From assembly GCA_017626305.1 (NCBI GenBank), contig JAGAIW010000108.1:1-61581 (forward strand): 61,581 nucleotides of DNA, in the 5' to 3' direction. Positions 1-9,008 of the stretch are shown one piece after another (within the stretch, counting starts at the first letter, position 1; the number at the start of each line of letters is the position of its first letter). Under the pieces are notes generated by a model. That model was not told the DNA's origin. It did not search any database and saw nothing but the letters and a program-made list of their open reading frames with translations. The translations under genes and the position numbers were made by a program. The DNA comes from Clostridia bacterium. Lineage in GTDB: Bacteria; Bacillota; Clostridia; Christensenellales; Borkfalkiaceae.

Positions 1-390
1 AGAATATCGCCCACGCAAGAAACCGAACACGGGCTCGTTATTCACTTCGTACGTGTCTTCCGTATAAATCATCAAAGCATTGTAACCAAGCATTGCCACG
101 TTCCGCATGAGCTTTTTCATGGTTTCCACAGTCAAAACGCCGTTACGCGAACAGTCGATAAAAAAACACATATCGTCAAAATGTCTACGCTCTTCCACAC
201 AATACTCTTGCAAATCGGCGTTCGCTTTTGCAATTAACGCCGCTTGCATGAGTTCTCTCTTTTCCGAATAATATATCGTAAAGCTATTTTTGTCTTTTAC
301 AAGCTTTAATACGTCAGAATGTTCAAAGATTGTATTTTCAGGGAAAGAAAAACCGATTTCCTTTTTTATTTCTTCAAAAATTCTTGTCAT
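1..390 (-). CDS. GH20-type beta-N-acetylhexosaminidase-like glycosidase, N-terminal part
   Basis: The gene starts at 390 and runs off the left edge, so only the first 130 residues are visible. A GAGGG ribosome binding site lies a few bases upstream of the ATG. After about 85 residues of lead domain the protein reads FIDCSRNGVLTVETMKKL, then MLGYNALMIYTEDTYEV and FGFLRGRYS. This is the first strand and helix of the TIM barrel typical of one branch of family 20 glycosidases, which remove terminal N-acetylhexosamine. No signal peptide is visible, so the enzyme is probably cytoplasmic and acts on imported sugars. It is the last visible gene of the glycan-use operon, 12 bases after the DUF4838 lipoprotein. 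The catalytic Asp-Glu pair lies outside the window. Confidence 0.72.
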   Translation of the reverse strand, partial: MTRIFEEIKKEIGFSFPENTIFEHSDVLKLVKDKNSFTIYYSEKRELMQAALIAKANADLQEYCVEERRHFDDMCFFIDCSRNGVLTVETMKKLMRNVAMLGYNALMIYTEDTYEVNNEPVFGFLRGRYS

Positions 391-402
391 AACTACCCTC
401 GT

Positions 403-2331
403 TTATTTTTTTAAACTTGCAAGCCAGTCAGCCATAGAAGTAGCTTCCGCAACGCGGCGAACATCAAGCGCAATTACGTCTCTTTCAAATTCCGCCAAAA
501 GTGCGTCAAATTCACTCATATCATAACCATAATCTTCATAAGCGGCTAATTTTACCCAACGTATACAAATACTTTCCGCTAAAATACGATTACGCAGTTT
601 TTGTGCGGTTTCTTCATCTTCCACCTTATCGCAAACCGCCATAGCCTGATCGAGTATATCCAACGCCTGTTCAATCAGATTTCTCGAAAAACGGTCGCTT
701 AAAACGTAGGTAGCCTTCCAATGGAGTTTATTGTCACTATCCACGTTCATTGCAGCAAAATACGTTCTATAAAGATTAAACAGCTCGCGCATGTACGGTT
801 CAGCTTCTTTATAATAATTGATAAAGAAATTATCAATCAGCTCGGACACGTTCAGCTCAGTATCCCAAGAAAGCTTTCCGTACAAATAACAACGCAAATA
901 ACCAAACGACGTTAAGTTATTACCGCTGTTTTCTTCTATGAATAGATTCGTCGTCCCCATATCTTTAAAATCACGCAGATTACTCTGAATCGTATCGAAG
1001 TTATTAAAGAAAGGCAAATATAAACCATAACATGCGGTATACGTCCAAACCATAACATTATTCGTCAATGCAAGCCACGTTTTCATTGAACGGGAAGTCG
1101 ATACGTTTATCGTACAGTTCACGTCGTAAAGATCGTGTCCGTAGCACATACCCGAAGGGGCAAGACGAATATACAGCTTTTCGTGCATCTTACAGCTTTC
1201 ATCAATAACCGAGAAACTACCGTCTTCATTTTCAATAACGGGAGCATTTGTAGTCAATGAATATGCGAACATGGAATAAATCCATTCTCTTTCCGGACAG
1301 TTTTCTTCACGCCAAGCTTCAATGATTTGAATAATCTTATTACAAAAACGTACGTAATAACCCGATTTATATGTGCCTGCTTCCTGCTGGCAAGGTGCAC
1401 ATTTACACCAAGCCAAATGGCTATCTTCATGCCCAAGACCGACGATATAGGCGTCAGGCTTCGCTTTCAGCTGCGTAATCAACCAATCGGCAAACGCTTG
1501 TTGCAAATCGGTATTCGTCAAGCAGGGCTGCTCGTTGGTGCTGAACCACCCAACAGGTTCTTTGGGTAAAGATTGTCGGAAGTGCGTCAAAGAGTGACCG
1601 CTGTTCCCTACCCAAGTTTTCGTCCCAAGATTCGTATAATAGTCGTACGTACCGTATTCATCAACGAAACGGTGTCTCCATGCGGTATCCGATTCGCCTA
1701 CGCGCATCATACCGTCCATATACCGTTCGGCAAAGTCAGGTGTATCCACGTATGTACCAAAATCTTTTAATTTAAGCGTTTCATAGGTATCATAATCAAT
1801 TTCGTCATAGGTATAGCATTGATACCCTATTTGATGTTCTAAAAACTCATATACGCCGAAAGCCGAACCCGTTTCCTTACCGCCACAAATATAAACGGTA
1901 TTATCCCTACGGACAATTTTATAACCGTCGCGGCCAAGTTCGGAAAATTCAAAAGTAACGTCGCAGTTTTGTAAAAGATCCGTTCGGTCAATGGAAATAT
2001 AGTAGTCCGCCGAAGTAGCCGATTGAATGGTGCTATCCTTGACAATTTCCATTTTTGCGCCCGTGGAATATTCGATATATCTTTGCATTTCGTTTGCGGC
2101 ATAAACCATTGCCGTGGACGCCTCGCCTGAAATGACTATCTTATACGCAGTCGTTCTGTTTTCCGCCAAAGATACGTTTGTATCGGCAAACGTCGATTCT
2201 TCTTGTTCGACGCTTTCCGAAGATGAATTATCTTGCGAAGACGACGCTTCCCCACCGCAAGCGACAAAAGAAAAAGCGGTTAAAGCGGAAAGCGCAAGGG
2301 CAAATAATTTTTTTATAGCATTATTTTTCAT
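403..2331 (-). CDS. DUF4838-domain lipoprotein, probable glycan-active surface protein
   Basis: The 642-residue protein begins with a lipoprotein signal: a basic start, a hydrophobic stretch and the lipobox FVACGG, so it should be anchored to the outer face of the membrane. The N-terminal third (GKETGSAFGVYEFLEHQIG) and the central Cys-rich segment (HLAWCKCAPCQQEAG) match DUF4838, a family with a GH67-like N-terminal domain usually found in polysaccharide-use loci. The enzymatic activity of DUF4838 proteins is not firmly known to me. I chose the ATG at 2331 because AGGTG sits directly upstream; an ATG four codons earlier lacks a site and overlaps the preceding stop. It lies between the Ig-like secreted protein and the GH20 gene. 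Confidence 0.78.
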   Translation of the reverse strand: MKNNAIKKLFALALSALTAFSFVACGGEASSSQDNSSSESVEQEESTFADTNVSLAENRTTAYKIVISGEASTAMVYAANEMQRYIEYSTGAKMEIVKDSTIQSATSADYYISIDRTDLLQNCDVTFEFSELGRDGYKIVRRDNTVYICGGKETGSAFGVYEFLEHQIGYQCYTYDEIDYDTYETLKLKDFGTYVDTPDFAERYMDGMMRVGESDTAWRHRFVDEYGTYDYYTNLGTKTWVGNSGHSLTHFRQSLPKEPVGWFSTNEQPCLTNTDLQQAFADWLITQLKAKPDAYIVGLGHEDSHLAWCKCAPCQQEAGTYKSGYYVRFCNKIIQIIEAWREENCPEREWIYSMFAYSLTTNAPVIENEDGSFSVIDESCKMHEKLYIRLAPSGMCYGHDLYDVNCTINVSTSRSMKTWLALTNNVMVWTYTACYGLYLPFFNNFDTIQSNLRDFKDMGTTNLFIEENSGNNLTSFGYLRCYLYGKLSWDTELNVSELIDNFFINYYKEAEPYMRELFNLYRTYFAAMNVDSDNKLHWKATYVLSDRFSRNLIEQALDILDQAMAVCDKVEDEETAQKLRNRILAESICIRWVKLAAYEDYGYDMSEFDALLAEFERDVIALDVRRVAEATSMADWLASLKK

Positions 2332-2339
2332 TTTGCACC

Positions 2340-5249
2340 TCATTTCACATATACCGTAATCTCAACGATATCAAAGTTATCGTTGGCATCTTCGGCATAA
2401 TATCTCACCTTATACGTTCCTTTTGCCGTAAAGGTATATTGCAGGGTATCCGTGATGGCTATCATTTTTGCATTTAATTCCAAAACGAATACGTACAATG
2501 CAGGCTCTTCGTCCGTGGAATCGTATACTTTCGCGCTATCAAACGTGACGGTTTCCCCTACTTTACAGGTATATTCCGTCTTACCCGTATAATCAATCAA
2601 CGGAGCAAATTCGTCGAATACGTAAATTTGATAGTTCGCCGTTCTACGCTGCTTGGAAGCGTCCTTGGCTTCATACATCAATTCATAGCAACCGAATTCG
2701 TCAGCAATAAAAAACTCATTATCACCAGCCGTTCCCGTATATTCTACGCCTGACGGCGTCAACAGCGTATACGTAACTTCGATATACGGCGTATACAAAT
2801 CGAATGCGGTGGCATTAGGGATTTTCACCTGCGAACCGAATTTTGCCGAGCCGACGACGCTCCCGTTTACTTCGATAGACGGAAGTAATTGATCGCGGAA
2901 CGTACGAATCTCCCCTTTGCTGCTGTAATTTGCAAGCAAGCCTTGTTGACCGATTTTTTTCAACTTAATCGTCGAAACGTCCGTTACACCGTTTAAAGTG
3001 ATATCCACCCAAACTTTACTTGTAGAAAAATTTGTAACGTCACGCATATCAAATAAACGGTTATCCTTATAATCGACCAAATAGCCCGATTTTAAAGCAA
3101 GGAGCAAAGGCGAACTGCTGTAATAACCGCCTGACATAAATGCCGTTTGACCGTTGTACGTTACAAGGCTGTTGTTTTCGTCGTATTTGGAAATAGAGAA
3201 AGATACGCTTTGCGTGGTATCATACATATCCGTAAGCGTCACGGTAAACGATTCAAGATTGTCCTTTCCTTCGTCAAAAGCAAACTGAAATTCAAAACCG
3301 TCCGCCCAAAAAGCATTTGCAAACGAAATCGTGCCACCTACATTTTCTTTCGTCGTAAAGCTAACGAATTGATCGGTATCGTCTTTGGCATTATATCCAA
3401 GAATCAAAGCAGTTTCGTCATACAAGAAATAATCCCAAGTGTACTGCGGCTTAAAAATCTCTACTTCAAACGAAGATATAAGCTTATTATCGGGATATTG
3501 CTTACACCACATTTTATATTCAATAACGATATCCGTACCCAGTTCTTCTACGGAAGGTGTAAATATAAGTCCGTCAAGCTTTTTGCTAACCTTCGCTTTA
3601 TCTCCCGTACCTTTTACGGTAACTTCAAGTATAGGCGCAAGCTTTTGCCCAGGCAACGTATAGAAATCGTATACGTTGGGTTTTGGCAATTCCACGGGAA
3701 TATCCGCCGCCAACTTTTCATACATTCTAAGCGGCGTTTGAAATACGGGCTTATATTCCGATATAATCTTATAAAAGACTGTTTGCGTTTGCTGTCTACC
3801 TAAATAATCAACAGTAGAATATACAAGGGCATAATCCCCCGCAAAATACGGAATAAACGCAGGTTCGTTTTCGCTGATTACTTCTCCGTCTGACAAGCGA
3901 ACCACCTTCCAAGTCGTCTGTAAAATACCGCTACCGCCCGTAACAATAGTTTTCGGCAAGGTAATAGGTTCACCAACGTTATACGTACGTTTACCGTCTT
4001 CCACGGCAATATTTATAGGCGAAAGCGCATATGCGGAATGTATGGTATAATCGACGATACGTTCATTCCCCGAACTATCCTTAGAAACGTAACGTAATGT
4101 ATAATCCCCTTCCTTTAACGGTGTAAACGTTCCGTCTTGGCTTATAGGAAGAAAACTATTTCCATCAGGCGCTTTATAGAAAATTTCAGAAGATACCGCC
4201 CCGTCGTAAAAATCATAAAATTCGATATCATACGCTTTATAAGGAATCCCAACGTTTGCCTGCGGCACTAAACGCGCGACGTCGCTTTCTAAATAATACG
4301 GCTTTTCTTCGTCTTTAAGCTCTGCGCCATTAAAAGAGTGATCGGCAAGATTAAGTACGTAATATTTCGCAGGCGGATTGGCAATCTTTGCAGCCTGTAT
4401 AGAAACCTTAACCCGATTGTTGGTGAACCCCGGCCATTCGTTTCCGCGACCTGTGATATTCGTATCGTCCAAGTCCAACACGCAACGGTATTCCTGTTTT
4501 TCGTCCAAAACCCAAACGGATTTATCCGCTTCGTCATAACGCACGGAATACGGCATAATCAACATATCCGCAACCTGTATGCCGTTTTCGTCCACCGCAC
4601 GAGGGTGCACGGAGTTTTGTAACCCGTCGACGCCAAATTCCATGAACATATCCATGTGCAAGTTAGAAACGTCGCCACGTTTGCCATAACGATATGCCAT
4701 TCTCCCGCCCGTACTTGTCGTAACGGACGCAAAACCGCGAACGGAGTAATACATATTCGGGCGCAATTCCGTATGCGTTTTCGATTCAAACGTTACGGTA
4801 AACCAAATATCTTCGTTATCTGCATCGGTGAACGTGATATTCAATTCACTAAAATCGTAAGATTTAATCGGGTTGGAAGAAACAGGCAAAATATCAATAA
4901 GATGATTGTCTATCGTATAACCGTCTACATTGATGACGTTATTAAATTCAAGCCTGTCAAATTCGCTATTTACCGTAGCCAAGATTCCGTTCTTTTCCCA
5001 GTCGGAAAGCTCAGATTGTGCTTTATAACGATAAATACCACTTTCGCTGATATACCCTTCTTTTGCGCCGTCCATAACGTCGACGTTCGTTTGCAAGGTC
5101 GTATTTGCTCCCGTCGTCCACAAAGACGCAGGCGTGCGTTTTTCTGCATTATCCGCAACCGCCGTAGTGGGTAAGTAAGCAAATGCAGAAATCAACGCTA
5201 AACAGCCGATAGTGCCCAAGGCTGTAAGTCCTTTCTTTTTATTTTTCAT
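2340..5249 (-). CDS. large secreted protein with repeated Ig-like domains
   Basis: The 969-residue protein has a clear Sec signal peptide ending near TTAVA and a GGAG site six bases before the ATG. The body contains several bacterial Ig-like modules recognisable by similar endings: DYTLRYVSKDSSGNERIVDY, GDYALVYSTVDYLGRQ, CYELMYEAKDASKQRR and TYKVRYYAEDANDNF. The first 270 residues resemble a beta-sandwich carbohydrate-binding fold and may be distantly related to the domain repeated in the two larger secreted proteins upstream. There is no C-terminal anchor or catalytic motif I recognise. It sits between the importer permeases and the DUF4838 lipoprotein, so a role in binding or presenting a glycan is likely but inferred. 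Confidence 0.7.
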   Translation of the reverse strand: MKNKKKGLTALGTIGCLALISAFAYLPTTAVADNAEKRTPASLWTTGANTTLQTNVDVMDGAKEGYISESGIYRYKAQSELSDWEKNGILATVNSEFDRLEFNNVINVDGYTIDNHLIDILPVSSNPIKSYDFSELNITFTDADNEDIWFTVTFESKTHTELRPNMYYSVRGFASVTTSTGGRMAYRYGKRGDVSNLHMDMFMEFGVDGLQNSVHPRAVDENGIQVADMLIMPYSVRYDEADKSVWVLDEKQEYRCVLDLDDTNITGRGNEWPGFTNNRVKVSIQAAKIANPPAKYYVLNLADHSFNGAELKDEEKPYYLESDVARLVPQANVGIPYKAYDIEFYDFYDGAVSSEIFYKAPDGNSFLPISQDGTFTPLKEGDYTLRYVSKDSSGNERIVDYTIHSAYALSPINIAVEDGKRTYNVGEPITLPKTIVTGGSGILQTTWKVVRLSDGEVISENEPAFIPYFAGDYALVYSTVDYLGRQQTQTVFYKIISEYKPVFQTPLRMYEKLAADIPVELPKPNVYDFYTLPGQKLAPILEVTVKGTGDKAKVSKKLDGLIFTPSVEELGTDIVIEYKMWCKQYPDNKLISSFEVEIFKPQYTWDYFLYDETALILGYNAKDDTDQFVSFTTKENVGGTISFANAFWADGFEFQFAFDEGKDNLESFTVTLTDMYDTTQSVSFSISKYDENNSLVTYNGQTAFMSGGYYSSSPLLLALKSGYLVDYKDNRLFDMRDVTNFSTSKVWVDITLNGVTDVSTIKLKKIGQQGLLANYSSKGEIRTFRDQLLPSIEVNGSVVGSAKFGSQVKIPNATAFDLYTPYIEVTYTLLTPSGVEYTGTAGDNEFFIADEFGCYELMYEAKDASKQRRTANYQIYVFDEFAPLIDYTGKTEYTCKVGETVTFDSAKVYDSTDEEPALYVFVLELNAKMIAITDTLQYTFTAKGTYKVRYYAEDANDNFDIVEITVYVK

Positions 5250-5270
5250 AATAGCTCCTTTTTAATACTG

Positions 5271-6173
5271 TTAGCCTTTTAAGCCGCCAAGCGTCAACGT
5301 GCCCATCATCTTTTCACGGAACACCATAAACAAGGCAAACATGGGGACTGCCACGGTAATTAACGCCGCTACCTTTACGGGAACGGACGAAGCCGCCCCT
5401 GCTTCGTAGCTTTGTTGGAAATTAAACACGCCGACAGCCAAAGTCGGATAACTTCTCAAATAAATCATGGGCGTTGTATAGTTTGCCCAAAGCCCAACGA
5501 TCTCCGTAACGTACAAGACAATGAAAACCGTTTTCGTCATCGGGAACATAACGCGTAAAAATACCGTCCAAGGTCCTGCGCCGTCCATAATTGCCGCTTC
5601 GGCATAGTCCCAACTAAGCCCTTTCCAAATCGCATAATAGATAAGGAAACTACCGCCAAAGCCGCTTAAATGCACGAATGTGAATAAATACAAATTATCA
5701 TAATAGCCCATTTGCATAGCTAAACGTATAGACGCGCCAAGCGACGCGGAAAGCGGTACGTACGTATTGATCATAAAGATAATCCAAACGATTCTTACCC
5801 AAGGTTCTTTTTTGGCATATTTGGAATATACATAGCTTGTAATCATGGGTCCGATTAAGATAATCAACCCGTAAACAAGACAGTAAAACAATGTGTTGTA
5901 GAGCATTTCAGGTAAATATACCCATCTACCTGCTGGTATGTTTTGGCGTACGTACTGGAACACAAGAAGATAGTTATCAAATCTCCATCCGCCAAATTCT
6001 TCCATAGGCAAGCCCACAGGGTCCATCCAAAAGCTGGTTTGCGTTTTTAGACTTGTCAATATTCCCCAAAAGAACATCACAAAAAAGATTGCACACCAAA
6101 CAAACATTAAAACCCATATAGCGATGGGGAAAAACGCACGATTTCTATTGTTAAATAAACCTTTTCCTTTCAT
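5271..6173 (-). CDS. carbohydrate ABC transporter permease, MalG type
   Basis: The 300-residue membrane protein has about six hydrophobic helices and the conserved EAA loop YAEAAIMDGAGPWTVFLRVM, which contacts the transporter ATPase. This is the layout of the second inner-membrane subunit of CUT1-type sugar importers. It follows the MalF-like permease by 11 bases and has a GGAG site seven bases before its ATG. Together with the binding protein at 7174-8994 it should form one importer. No ATPase gene is present in the visible operon, as in many Gram-positive CUT1 systems that share one ATPase encoded elsewhere. The substrate cannot be told from sequence; the neighbours suggest an N-acetylhexosamine-containing oligosaccharide. 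Confidence 0.9.
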   Translation of the reverse strand: MKGKGLFNNRNRAFFPIAIWVLMFVWCAIFFVMFFWGILTSLKTQTSFWMDPVGLPMEEFGGWRFDNYLLVFQYVRQNIPAGRWVYLPEMLYNTLFYCLVYGLIILIGPMITSYVYSKYAKKEPWVRIVWIIFMINTYVPLSASLGASIRLAMQMGYYDNLYLFTFVHLSGFGGSFLIYYAIWKGLSWDYAEAAIMDGAGPWTVFLRVMFPMTKTVFIVLYVTEIVGLWANYTTPMIYLRSYPTLAVGVFNFQQSYEAGAASSVPVKVAALITVAVPMFALFMVFREKMMGTLTLGGLKG

Positions 6174-6184
6174 AGCGTTTCTCC

Positions 6185-7150
6185 TTAAAACTCCGCACCT
6201 GGATCAATTTTATCAAACAACCATTTCGTACCGTGTATAATGGGTACGCTGATAATACCGATACAAAGATTTGCCGCAGAAACAAAACCGTAGTTGACTG
6301 CGTTATTTGCGTTCGCCTTTGACTCGGAATTGTAAACCTTTATAAACATGTAATAACCAAACGTTTGCAATTCGTCGGGTGCACTTTCACGATACAACGC
6401 AAATAACGGACCTTGATTCAGGAAAAATCCCGTGAAAAGTCCCAAGCATTGTACCTGCAAAACGGGAAATACCATAGGCACGGTAATCATAATAAATTCC
6501 TTAAACAGGGAAAGTCCTTCCAACTCGCCATATTCAATAAGATCGTTAGGCACACGACTCATAGACCCAAGATTGATCAAAAGACTTCCAGGCAAGCCAT
6601 AAAAGATAGCGTAAATACTTACTGTTAAACGATTATAACGTACATCAGTAAATACATACGGAAACGAATCTTCCATATACATATCCCATAAGCCGCTGAT
6701 ACCCGATTCAACCACGTGCATATACAAAAGCGAAGTGACCATACTACCAAGGATTACAGGCAAATACAACATTGTCTTGTAAATACCATGTCCGGGCAAT
6801 TTTTTATAAATGATAAACGCAATCATATAACTGAACGGCAAGCACAGTAACGAACTAATAATATGGAAGTACGCACCGTTCAAAAGATAAGTAACGTTTG
6901 AACCCGTAATCTTATTGAAAAATTCCACAAAGTTATCGAATATTTTATCTTGCGGCAATACAACGTGTTCGCCAAGCAATAAGTCGTAATGGGTAAACGC
7001 CATCTGGATAGACGACATATTCGCATACACCCAAAAGATTAGCCAATGCACCAAAAATATAGCTAGCGCGCTAATACAAAATATCCGATCTTGCCGTTTT
7101 CTTGTCATCATATTCACGGCATTTTTTTTGTTCATTCTTTTATTGACCAT
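6185..7150 (-). CDS. sugar ABC transporter permease, MalF/LplB type
   Basis: This is the first permease subunit of the importer, 321 residues from the chosen start. About six membrane helices are visible and the EAA-like loop reads LIEYGELEGLSLFKEFIMI. The open frame extends upstream to 7192, but that start would overlap the binding-protein gene and lacks a ribosome binding site. The ATG at 7150 has GGTG about eight bases upstream, and a further ATG at MNKKNAV is also possible. The basic N-terminus before the first helix fits an inside orientation. It lies directly after the binding-protein gene and before the second permease. Confidence 0.88.
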   Translation of the reverse strand: MVNKRMNKKNAVNMMTRKRQDRIFCISALAIFLVHWLIFWVYANMSSIQMAFTHYDLLLGEHVVLPQDKIFDNFVEFFNKITGSNVTYLLNGAYFHIISSLLCLPFSYMIAFIIYKKLPGHGIYKTMLYLPVILGSMVTSLLYMHVVESGISGLWDMYMEDSFPYVFTDVRYNRLTVSIYAIFYGLPGSLLINLGSMSRVPNDLIEYGELEGLSLFKEFIMITVPMVFPVLQVQCLGLFTGFFLNQGPLFALYRESAPDELQTFGYYMFIKVYNSESKANANNAVNYGFVSAANLCIGIISVPIIHGTKWLFDKIDPGAEF

Positions 7151-7173
7151 TTTATAGCACCAACACGCTCTTT

Positions 7174-8994
7174 TTATTGCAAGCTTTCCCAAGCATTATA
7201 CGCTTGTTCCCAGTTTGCTTTGGTATAGTAATCGGTGATACCGTTTACAATCGTATCGATCCCGATATATTCGCCCTGTCCTTCTACGCCTGCATGTTCT
7301 ACCATCCATTGAATCGGGCTATACGGACTACTACCGCCCCATTCATAATACGCCGTAGTGCCGATATAAGCGCTGAAACCGCCCATAGGTGTATCGCGAT
7401 AGAAATCGTTAGGGTCAATCCATGCACGGGACGCAAACACAGTAACGCCCGTTTCGTTGGTCATTTTGATTTTATACGTATTTCTACCAAAAGGCGTCAA
7501 AGTCTTTAATTGCTCTTCATCCAAATCGTAATCGTAAAATCTTGTAACGCCCGTTTCCATCGTAAACGTTTCCAAGGCGCTTTCACTATGCGCATATTGC
7601 AACCAAAGTTTGCAAAGATCAAGCTTTTTGGTTTTTGCGTTGACGAAAAGGTCTACGCCGCGGCTGTAATCGCATACGGAACGTACGTCTTCGTCCTTTT
7701 GTCCTTCAATATACGGGAGCGGGAAAAAACGGAATTCTCTCTTTCCATAGCCTCCCGTGTAGTTAAAGTTGGCGCGCGTTTCATTTTCCCACCATTCGCC
7801 TTCATACATCATAGCGATACGTTTTTGTTTATTCTTTCCAAGCTTACTTAAAACGAATTGATCTTGCGCAGCCGTATAATTATGCGTTTCTTTATAAATA
7901 TCGGGGTCGAAATATTTCGGATCGGCAAGCTTACGCAAAAACTTCATAAGCTCGCTCTTAGAAGGTTGATAAGCAAGCAGCCAAGCATTTTGGCTGTCAA
8001 TTTCTACCGTATACGTGCCGTCTGCATTTACCGTAAGATATTCTTCGTTTTCAACGTCGGGATAATCGGCTTTCATTTGCGCCGACGTTGTTGCGTCAAA
8101 AGTATATTCCCCGTCATACGTAAAGTTGAGTTCGGCGGCATCCAAGCCTTCGTATTGCGCAATAAACGCGTCGTAGAGCCCCGGCCAGTAGTTGGAAACG
8201 CCTTTTGAGAAAGTATACGGTATCATATCCGCTGCTACAATACGATCAAGCAAGTCGAAAAAGTCGTCCATGGTATCAGGCAAACCGTCGATACCGTCGT
8301 AATCCAGCCAGCCCATTTCACTAAATAAATCATAATCGTAAATAAAACCGGAAAGAGAATTTTCAAATGGCAAGGAATAGTACCCGGGATTATAATCCGC
8401 CGTACCGTCTTTATTAAAGTCAAGTTCGTTTTCGGAATAGTAATAGCCCACACGGTTGGTATCCACCATTTTGTCGGCAATACTCTTTGTGGGCGCAGTC
8501 GCGCCTGCTTTTGCCACCAGCTTACCTTGCTCTGCGTCCCATTCCATATCGGCAAGCTCGCCGTTGTCCAAATATACCTTATCTACGACTGCGGAAGTTA
8601 TATCTGCGGCGTAACCTTTGTAAATATATTCGGGACCTGTATAAATCGCCAAATAATAAATATCGTCGGCGTTGACGTTTTGTTCGATTGCTGATTGCAC
8701 CAAGTCGGCACGGAAACTGACTTTATCGGGATGGGGAACGATACGCACACCCATTTTGCCGTTTTCAAAGCTAACGTTGGCAAAGTCTTTTTCAAATTCT
8801 CTACCCACTTTTTCCAACCAAGAATACCCCAAGCCGCCATTAAAAATACCAATTTTTAAAGTTGTTTCGTTACCCGTATACTTAAATCCCTCGTCGTTAC
8901 TGCTGGTATCACCTCCCCCGCAACCAACAAAGCTTGACGCTGCAAGCACAGGAATTAACGCCGTACAAATGATATTTTTCAAATTCTTTTTCAT
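7174..8994 (-). CDS. extracellular solute-binding lipoprotein of the sugar importer
   Basis: The 606-residue protein starts with a lipoprotein signal whose lipobox is SFVGCGG, so it is tethered outside the membrane. Its overall pattern (LKIGIFNGGLGYSW near the start, long aromatic-rich segments, and RIAMMYEGEWWENE in the middle) is that of the large substrate-binding proteins of CUT1-type importers in Clostridia. At about 600 residues it is longer than the usual 420-450, which is common in this group. A GGAAGG site precedes the ATG. The order binding protein, permease, permease with short gaps makes a single transport unit; the glycan bound is unknown. Confidence 0.88.
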   Translation of the reverse strand: MKKNLKNIICTALIPVLAASSFVGCGGGDTSSNDEGFKYTGNETTLKIGIFNGGLGYSWLEKVGREFEKDFANVSFENGKMGVRIVPHPDKVSFRADLVQSAIEQNVNADDIYYLAIYTGPEYIYKGYAADITSAVVDKVYLDNGELADMEWDAEQGKLVAKAGATAPTKSIADKMVDTNRVGYYYSENELDFNKDGTADYNPGYYSLPFENSLSGFIYDYDLFSEMGWLDYDGIDGLPDTMDDFFDLLDRIVAADMIPYTFSKGVSNYWPGLYDAFIAQYEGLDAAELNFTYDGEYTFDATTSAQMKADYPDVENEEYLTVNADGTYTVEIDSQNAWLLAYQPSKSELMKFLRKLADPKYFDPDIYKETHNYTAAQDQFVLSKLGKNKQKRIAMMYEGEWWENETRANFNYTGGYGKREFRFFPLPYIEGQKDEDVRSVCDYSRGVDLFVNAKTKKLDLCKLWLQYAHSESALETFTMETGVTRFYDYDLDEEQLKTLTPFGRNTYKIKMTNETGVTVFASRAWIDPNDFYRDTPMGGFSAYIGTTAYYEWGGSSPYSPIQWMVEHAGVEGQGEYIGIDTIVNGITDYYTKANWEQAYNAWESLQ

Positions 8995-9008
8995 AACTTT
9001 CCTTCCTT

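Noticed and set aside
3147-3803. Plus-strand open frame of 218 codons inside the Ig-like protein gene
   Set aside because: Antisense frame rich in Arg, Phe, Tyr and Lys without any recognisable motif.
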